A stretch of 64,000 nucleotides of DNA from positions 1 through 64,000 of the forward strand of contig NZ_CP061378.1 in assembly GCF_015624485.1 (NCBI RefSeq), in the 5' to 3' direction. Positions 57,663 through 64,000 of this stretch are shown here, in pieces (position 1 is the stretch's first letter; every line of letters starts with the position of its first letter). A program made the translations under genes and the position numbers. A model generated the notes under the pieces. The model searched no databases, was not told the origin of the DNA, and saw only the letters and a program-made list of their open reading frames with translations. The DNA is from Bradyrhizobium genosp. L (GTDB lineage Bacteria > Pseudomonadota > Alphaproteobacteria > Rhizobiales > Xanthobacteraceae).

Positions 57663-57847
57663 CTTTCGAATTGTCGAAAGATGACCATGCGCTACTAGCG
57701 TTCAGCAGCAATCCGGCCGCTGGACGGGGCAAGATGCCCAGATGACCGAAAGGATGGACGCCATCCGAAATTCAAAGACCATGGCAGGATCGCCGGATAC
57801 TGACTGCCTGTTTGCGTCAGTGCCCAGCCGTCTTGCGCATGGTCTTT
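57663..57847 (+). other. Structured pnp leader with four stem-loops
   Basis: Between the rpsO terminator and pnp, four perfect inverted pairs occur: CTTTCGA/TCGAAAG (57663-57669/57674-57680), GGATGG/CCATCC (57752-57757/57761-57766), AAAGACCATG/CATGGTCTTT (57774-57783/57838-57847) and, inside the latter, ACTGAC/GTCAGT (57799-57804/57816-57821). The nested stem ends 47 bases before pnp. In E. coli a double-stranded pnp leader is cut by RNase III and mediates PNPase autoregulation; the same is inferred here. Confidence 0.6.
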
Positions 57848-57894
57848 GCGTTTTACGGCGCCATGCTTTCGAGAAACCATGAAAGAAGACCGAA

Positions 57895-60051
<2,157 letters not shown>

Positions 60052-60080
60052 GGCCTGACGGCAATCCGATCGTTGCGAAA

Positions 60081-60106
60081 GGGCGGCCGTATGGCCGCCC
60101 TTTTTT
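60081..60106 (+). terminator. Intrinsic terminator after pnp
   Basis: GGGCGGCC (60081-60088) pairs perfectly with GGCCGCCC (60093-60100), loop GTAT, followed by TTTTTT at 60101-60106. It lies 29 bases after the pnp stop. Confidence 0.9.
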
Positions 60107-60107
60107 G

Positions 60108-60209
60108 CTAAAGCGCGATGAGATCGGGTTGAATCGTCATCGCGCTTTAGCTCTTTGTTTGAGCATGATCTTTTCGGAAAACCGCTTCACACTTTTCCGG
60201 ATCATGCTC
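60108..60209. repeat. Two dispersed palindromes downstream of pnp
   Basis: First palindrome: CTAAAGCGCGATGA (60108-60121) with TCATCGCGCTTTAG (60137-60150). Second: GAGCATGATC (60161-60170) with GATCATGCTC (60200-60209), enclosing TTTTCGGAAAA...TTTTCCG. Both types recur in rhizobial intergenic DNA, as I recall. They lie in the convergent region between pnp and fabV. Confidence 0.75.
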
Positions 60210-60245
60210 TAGTCTAGCGGCGAATGCCGCAGAGAGCTCGGATGC

Positions 60246-60333
60246 GTAGCCCGGATGTAGCGAAGCGCAATCCGGGGAACGACGAAGACGCGGAGAAAAC
60301 TTCCCGGATTTCGCTTCGCTGCATCCGGGCTAC
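60246..60333. repeat. Paired GTAGCCCGGAT repeat
   Basis: Perfect 11-bp arms (60246-60256 and 60323-60333), each extended by the AGCGAAGC/GCTTCGCT pair, enclose a 66-base centre. It is a doubled form of the element at 21728-21762. It ends 15 bases before the fabV stop and fills the 3' gap with the repeats before it. Confidence 0.8.
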
Positions 60334-60348
60334 AGGCTGAGGAGCAGC

Positions 60349-61521
60349 TTAACCCGGAACAACGCGCGGATCGATGTCCTGCGTGTAGTCGACGCCGTCG
60401 ATGCCGAAGCCGAACAGGCGGAGGAACTGGCTCTTGTGCTCGTCCAGGTCCGCGAACTCGGCGAGCGTTTCGGTGGTCAGCAGTGGCCACCGCCGCAACA
60501 TCTCGGTCTGGACTTCAGGCGAAAGCTCCCAGTCGTCCATCCTGATGCGCTGTTCGTCGTCGAGCGCGACATCCTTGCCGAGACGAGTCCGGAACAGGCG
60601 ATCGATCTGCTCGATGCAGCCCTCATGCAGGCCGAGCTCCTTCATCACCTTGAAAAGCATGGTGCCGTAGAGCGGCACCGCGGGGATCGCCGAGCTTGCC
60701 TGGGTGACCACGGCCTTCAGCGCCACGACACGGGCAGCTTCGGGGCCGAGCCGACTGCGGATCGCTTCCGCCTTGCGGTCGAGATCGACCTTGGCGCGCC
60801 CGAGCGTGCCGTTCCAGTAGATCGGCCAGGTCAGCTCGCTGCCGATATAGGTGTAGTTGAGCGTCCGGAAGCCAGGCGCCAGCACGCCGGCGTCCGCAAG
60901 CTGGTCGATCCAGCGCTGCCAGTCCTCACCGCCCATCACCGCGACCGTAGCCGCAGTTTGATCCTCGCTCGCCGGCTCCAGCGTCGTCTGGAAGACCTCG
61001 CCGGTTTCGGTATCGAGCGTCTTGATCTCGACGGGGGCGCCCAGCGGCTTGATGACCGAGCGATGGGTCTTGCCGGTGACCGGATCGGTGCGGACCGGAG
61101 CCGCCATGCTGTAGACCAGCAGGTCGAGCTGCCCGAATTTCTCGCGCACGCGCTCGATGAAGGTCGTCTTCAGCTCGTCGGAGAAGGCGTCGCCTTCCAG
61201 CGTAACTGGCGCGCGTCCGATCTTTTGCGCCTCGATCTCGAAGGCGCGATTGTTGTACCAGCCGGCGCTCGCCGTCCTGGTCGCCGTGGGCTCGCGCTCC
61301 AGCGAGACGCCGATCGTATCCGCCCCACCGGCGAAGGTCGCGACGATGCGGCTCGCGAGCCCGTAACCGGTCGAGCAGCCCAACACGGCGACGCGCTTCG
61401 GGCAGTCGGCGACGGGGCCCTGCTTGAGAACGTAGGCGATCTGTTCGCGGACATTGGTGGCGCAACCGACCGGGTGTGCCGTCGTGCAGATGAAGCCTCG
61501 CACGCGCGGTTCGATAATCAT
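60349..61521 (-). CDS. fabV: Trans-2-enoyl-CoA/enoyl-ACP reductase FabV
   Basis: NADH-dependent enoyl reductase for the last step of fatty acid elongation, insensitive to triclosan compared with FabI. The 390-residue length fits FabV, not FabI (about 260). Motifs are MIIEPRVRGFICTTAHPVGC at the start, the nucleotide-binding region AVLGCSTGYGLASRI, and the active site Tyr-x8-Lys as Tyr235 and Lys244 in YWNGTLGRAK. The neighbours fabB and fabA precede it on the same strand. The 117-bp gap upstream carries a 12-bp tandem repeat. Start ATG 61521 has GGAATGGGG as a ribosome site. Confidence 0.95.
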   Translation of the reverse strand: MIIEPRVRGFICTTAHPVGCATNVREQIAYVLKQGPVADCPKRVAVLGCSTGYGLASRIVATFAGGADTIGVSLEREPTATRTASAGWYNNRAFEIEAQKIGRAPVTLEGDAFSDELKTTFIERVREKFGQLDLLVYSMAAPVRTDPVTGKTHRSVIKPLGAPVEIKTLDTETGEVFQTTLEPASEDQTAATVAVMGGEDWQRWIDQLADAGVLAPGFRTLNYTYIGSELTWPIYWNGTLGRAKVDLDRKAEAIRSRLGPEAARVVALKAVVTQASSAIPAVPLYGTMLFKVMKELGLHEGCIEQIDRLFRTRLGKDVALDDEQRIRMDDWELSPEVQTEMLRRWPLLTTETLAEFADLDEHKSQFLRLFGFGIDGVDYTQDIDPRVVPG

Positions 61522-61533
61522 GCCAACCCCATT

Positions 61534-61580
61534 CCAGATCGTTTGCCAGATCGTTTGCCAGATCGTTTGCCAGATCGTTG
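61534..61580. repeat. 12-bp tandem repeat, four copies, in the fabV leader
   Basis: CCAGATCGTTTG is repeated at 61534-61545, 61546-61557 and 61558-61569, with a fourth copy lacking one T at 61570-61580. The array lies 13 bases upstream of the fabV ATG, next to the ribosome site on the minus strand, and within the fabB-fabV gap. Confidence 0.9.
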
Positions 61581-61638
61581 CAATGTCGCCATGCGCGGCC
61601 TGCCGGCCTCCATCAGCTGCGGAGAGGCGAAAACGAAA

Positions 61639-62862
61639 TCACGCATCGAGCCGCTTGAACACCAGCGTGGCGTTGGTGCCGCCGAAACCGAACGAATTCG
61701 ACAGCACGGTGCCGAGCTTGGCGTTGTCGATGCGCTTGCGCACGATCGGCATGTCGGCGAAGGCAGGATCGAGCTCGGTGATATGCGCGCTCTCGCAGAC
61801 GAAGCCGTTGTTGAGCATCAGGAGCGAATAGATCGCCTCCTGCACGCCGGTGGCGCCGAGCGAATGACCGGTCAGCGCCTTGGTCGCCGAGATCGGCGGG
61901 CACTTCTCGCCGGTGCCGAACACCCTGCGGATCGCCTCGATCTCCGGCGGGTCGCCGGCCGGCGTCGAGGTGGCGTGCGGATTGATGTAGTCGATCGGCG
62001 TTTTCACCGTCTCGATCGCCATGCGCATGCAGCGCTCGGCGCCCTCGCCTGACGGCGCGACCATGTCGTAACCGTCGGAGGTTGCGCCGTAACCGACGAT
62101 CTCGCCGTAAATCCGTGCGCCGCGCGCCTTGGCGTGCTCGAGCTCTTCCAGCACCACGACGCCGGCGCCGCCGGCGATCACGAAGCCGTCGCGGCTGATG
62201 TCGTAGGGACGCGAGGCGGTCGACGGCGTATCGTTGTATTTCGAGGACATCGCGCCCATGGCGTCGAACAACACCGACAGCGTCCAGTCGAGTTCCTCGC
62301 AACCGCCGGCGAAGATGATGTCCTGCTTGCCGATCTGGATCGTCTCATAGGCATTGCCGATGCAATGGTTCGACGTCGCGCAGGCCGACGAGATCGAGTA
62401 GTTGACGCCCTTGATCTTGAACCAGGTGGCGAGCGTCGCCGACGCGGTCGAGGACATGCCCTTCGGCACCGCGAACGGACCGACGCGCTTCGGGCCCTTG
62501 GCGCGCGCGATGTCGGCGGCTTCCACCAGCGTCCGCGTCGACGGCCCGCCGGATCCCATGATGATGCCGGTGCGGATGTTGGAGACTTCGTTCTCCTCGA
62601 GCCCGGAGTCGCGGATCGCCTGTTCCATCGCGACGTGATTCCAGGCCGCGCCTTCGGCGAGAAAGCGCATCGCGCGGCGATCGATCAATTCGGAAGGATT
62701 GAGCGTCGGCGCGCCGTGCACCTGCGAGCGAAAGCCAAGCTCGGCGGCCTTCTCCGCACGCGAAATGCCGGACTTCGCCTCGTAGAGGCTCGCAAGCACT
62801 TCCTGGGTGTTGTTACCGATGGACGAGACGATGCCCATCCCCGTGATGACAACCCGCCTCAT
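61639..62862 (-). CDS. fabB: Beta-ketoacyl-ACP synthase I
   Basis: Condensing enzyme that elongates unsaturated acyl-ACP intermediates together with FabA. The 407-residue thiolase-fold protein has the active-site Cys161 in [18 protein letters not shown], the His motifs [10 protein letters not shown] and [12 protein letters not shown], and the N-terminal start [20 protein letters not shown]. FabB rather than FabF is chosen because it lies directly beside fabA on the same strand and fits the FabB type by sequence. The fabA-fabB gap is 43 bases, so they share a transcript; fabV follows after 117 bases. Confidence 0.95.
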   Translation of the reverse strand: MRRVVITGMGIVSSIGNNTQEVLASLYEAKSGISRAEKAAELGFRSQVHGAPTLNPSELIDRRAMRFLAEGAAWNHVAMEQAIRDSGLEENEVSNIRTGIIMGSGGPSTRTLVEAADIARAKGPKRVGPFAVPKGMSSTASATLATWFKIKGVNYSISSACATSNHCIGNAYETIQIGKQDIIFAGGCEELDWTLSVLFDAMGAMSSKYNDTPSTASRPYDISRDGFVIAGGAGVVVLEELEHAKARGARIYGEIVGYGATSDGYDMVAPSGEGAERCMRMAIETVKTPIDYINPHATSTPAGDPPEIEAIRRVFGTGEKCPPISATKALTGHSLGATGVQEAIYSLLMLNNGFVCESAHITELDPAFADMPIVRKRIDNAKLGTVLSNSFGFGGTNATLVFKRLDA

Positions 62863-62905
62863 GTTCGCCTCGCCCTGCCTTTATGTTGTCGCATGATGAT
62901 CCCGC

Positions 62906-63427
62906 TCAGGACGGCGCCGTGCCCTGCTTGAACAACCCGACCTTCAAGTCCTTGGCGCGATAAATAATCTCGTCGTCCATGGAAAGCCACCCGTCGGCGA
63001 TTCCAAGCACGAGCTTTGACTTCATCACGCGCTTGATGTCGATGTTGTACACAACCTTGCGCACGTGCGGCAGCACCTGGCCCGAGAACTTCAGCTCACC
63101 GAGCCCGAGCGCGCGGCCGCGACCTTCGCCACCGATCCAGCCGAGATAAAAGCCGACCATTTGCCACATGGCGTCGAGGCCGAGGCAGCCCGGCATCACC
63201 GGGTCGTTCTTGAAATGGCAGCCGAAGAACCAGAGATCCGGCTTCACTTCCAGCTCGGCGCGCACCAAGCCCTTGCCGAACTCGCCGCCGGTCTCGGAAA
63301 TCTGGCTGATGCGATCGAACATGAGCATCGGCGGCAGCGGCAATTGCGCATTGCCGGGGCCGAACAGCTCTCCCCGGCCGCAAGCCAGCAGGTCCTCGTA
63401 TTCATAACCGCCGCGGCGATCCAGCAT
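62906..63427 (-). CDS. fabA: 3-hydroxydecanoyl-ACP dehydratase/isomerase FabA
   Basis: Introduces the cis double bond at the 10-carbon stage of fatty acid synthesis, the branch point to unsaturated fatty acids. The 173-residue length is normal. The hot-dog-fold active site is visible as [25 protein letters not shown], with the catalytic His and Asp. ATG 63427 gives [20 protein letters not shown]. It is the first gene of the fabA-fabB-fabV cluster and divergent from irr across a 327-bp gap. Confidence 0.96.
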   Translation of the reverse strand: MLDRRGGYEYEDLLACGRGELFGPGNAQLPLPPMLMFDRISQISETGGEFGKGLVRAELEVKPDLWFFGCHFKNDPVMPGCLGLDAMWQMVGFYLGWIGGEGRGRALGLGELKFSGQVLPHVRKVVYNIDIKRVMKSKLVLGIADGWLSMDDEIIYRAKDLKVGLFKQGTAPS

Positions 63428-63567
63428 CCTGTTCTAACCTCTCCAATGTCCCGATGAAGCGCTTGGGCTTGAACCGGACCGTTATCCTCCCACGGGAACT
63501 AACGTTTCCCGCCGCTCGGCGCTAGCTGGGCACACTACCGGCATTGATCCCTGCCGAAAGCGCATAT

Positions 63568-63584
63568 GTGGTCCGCGGGACCAC
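63568..63584. promoter_or_regulatory. 17-bp palindrome upstream of fabA
   Basis: GTGGTCC (63568-63574) and GGACCAC (63578-63584) are perfect arms around GCG, a typical dimeric operator shape, about 140 bases upstream of the fabA ATG. The cognate regulator is unknown. Confidence 0.4.
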
Positions 63585-63676
63585 TAACATAGGCCCAACC
63601 GGGCGGCAAAGCGGCATTCAGGTGATAAATTACCGCCGCTGCATAGGTTTCTGCGCTACCTTGGATTCGTTCTAGT

Positions 63677-63715
63677 TGCGAAAAACTTGCATCTGGTGGC
63701 CATCCTTTTTATATC
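63677..63715 (+). promoter_or_regulatory. irr promoter with three hexamers at 11-bp spacing (candidate Fur/Mur site)
   Basis: TTGCAT (63687-63692), 17-bp spacer and TATATC (63710-63715) form a good sigma70-type promoter. Hexamers TGCGAA (63677-63682), TGCATC (63688-63693) and GCCATC (63699-63704) are spaced exactly 11 bases apart across the -35 region. As I recall, Bradyrhizobium Fur binds the irr promoter at imperfect TGCATC-type direct repeats; this matches that pattern but is not proof. Confidence 0.55.
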
Positions 63716-63754
63716 TATCGGGAATATTGCCTGAGTTAGGTGCATAGAGTGGAC

Positions 63755-64000
63755 ATGAGCGACGAAGTACCGGTTTCGAACGATGACGCCGTCCACCCGG
63801 CTGCCCGGGGTGCCGGACACCCGGCCCTGACCGGCTGCCCGTGGCATGACGTCAACGAGATGTTGCAGGCTGCCGGCCTGCGGCCGACCCGTCAGCGCAT
63901 GGCGCTGGGCTGGCTGCTGTTCGGCAAGGGCGCCCGCCATCTGACCGCGGAAATGCTGTACGAGGAAGCCACGCTGGCCAAGGTTCCGGTGTCGCTCGCG
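63755..64000 (+). CDS. irr: Iron response regulator Irr (Fur family), N-terminal part
   Basis: Haem-responsive iron regulator of the Fur family, cut off by the right edge after 82 codons. Residues 27-31 read GCPWH, the haem-regulatory Cys-Pro motif (Cys28) through which haem triggers degradation of the Bradyrhizobium Irr. The following EMLQAAGLRPTRQRMALGWLLFGKGARHLTAEMLYEEATLAKVPVSLA-type region is the start of the winged helix. ATG 63755 is chosen; GTG 63749 in frame would add two residues. It is divergent from fabA, as in other Hyphomicrobiales such as Sinorhizobium. Confidence 0.95.
   Translation, partial: MSDEVPVSNDDAVHPAARGAGHPALTGCPWHDVNEMLQAAGLRPTRQRMALGWLLFGKGARHLTAEMLYEEATLAKVPVSLA

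Larger units (their letters stand above)
63428..63754. promoter_or_regulatory. Divergent control region between fabA and irr
   Basis: A 327-bp non-coding region with no visible gene. It contains the palindrome at 63568-63584 and the irr promoter elements at 63677-63715, listed separately. The fabA promoter on the minus strand was not clear to me. Confidence 0.5.

Noticed and set aside
61534..61580. CRISPR-like array upstream of fabV
   Set aside because: Units are 12 bp, directly adjacent without spacers, and no cas genes are present.

Overview
The window looks like core chromosome of a Bradyrhizobium-type alphaproteobacterium (order Hyphomicrobiales, family Nitrobacteraceae). The grounds are high GC with strong G/C third-position codon use, an Irr regulator start with the haem-regulatory Cys-Pro motif typical of Bradyrhizobium, alphaproteobacterial gene order (tsaB-rimI-fur/mur-miaB-phoH-ybeY-CBS protein-lnt; rimP-nusA-ylxR-infB-rbfA-truB-rpsO-pnp; irr next to fabA-fabB), and several families of dispersed palindromic intergenic repeats common in this group. 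Position 1 is the first base of dnaA, so the sequence was probably numbered from dnaA. I see no rRNA, tRNA, CRISPR array, prophage or insertion sequence.

Layout. 1-8029: replication block dnaA, dnaN, recF, gyrB, then a MurA-family gene whose usual active-site Cys is Asp. 8105-28791: accessory and metabolic genes: MATE exporter, DUF2867 protein, FUSC membrane protein, MmgE/PrpD protein, serine hydrolase, membrane-anchored AraC regulator, GNAT acetyltransferase, pirin, purC, crotonase, a SulP-STAS-cyclic-nucleotide-binding fusion, a GntR/FAD oxidoreductase pair divergent from a solute-binding protein, a PilZ-PAS-PAS-GGDEF diguanylate cyclase, succinate-semialdehyde dehydrogenase and a small conserved protein. 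29141-37032: second serine hydrolase, acyl-CoA synthetase, adenosine-kinase-like sugar kinase, murJ, trpS and a universal stress protein.

37149-45522: a mostly forward housekeeping run: nfuA, tsaB, rimI, a Fur-family regulator, miaB, phoH, ybeY, a CorC/HlyC CBS protein and lnt. Many junctions overlap by 4 bases, suggesting co-transcription and translational coupling. 45786-48213: an XRE regulator, an M20 peptidase where relatives usually have metK, and trmB. 48329-49402: a divergent DUF2336 gene.

49529-60106: the translation and RNA-turnover operon rimP-nusA-ylxR-infB-rbfA-truB-rpsO, with a promoter, an attenuator-like hairpin in its leader and a terminator after rpsO; then pnp behind a structured leader and with its own terminator. 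60349-64000: fabA-fabB-fabV for unsaturated fatty acid synthesis on the minus strand, divergent from irr, which runs off the right edge. The fabV leader holds four copies of a 12-bp repeat. The irr promoter holds three hexamers at exact 11-bp spacing overlapping a sigma70-like -35 element.

Most of the window is ordinary conserved chromosome. The observations most worth a second look are regulatory (GntR/solute-binding-protein promoter pair, pnp leader, rimP attenuator, fabV repeats, irr promoter) or unusual enzyme forms (MurA Asp, FabV beside fabAB, SulP fusion). I found no clear candidate for a wholly new multi-gene system.
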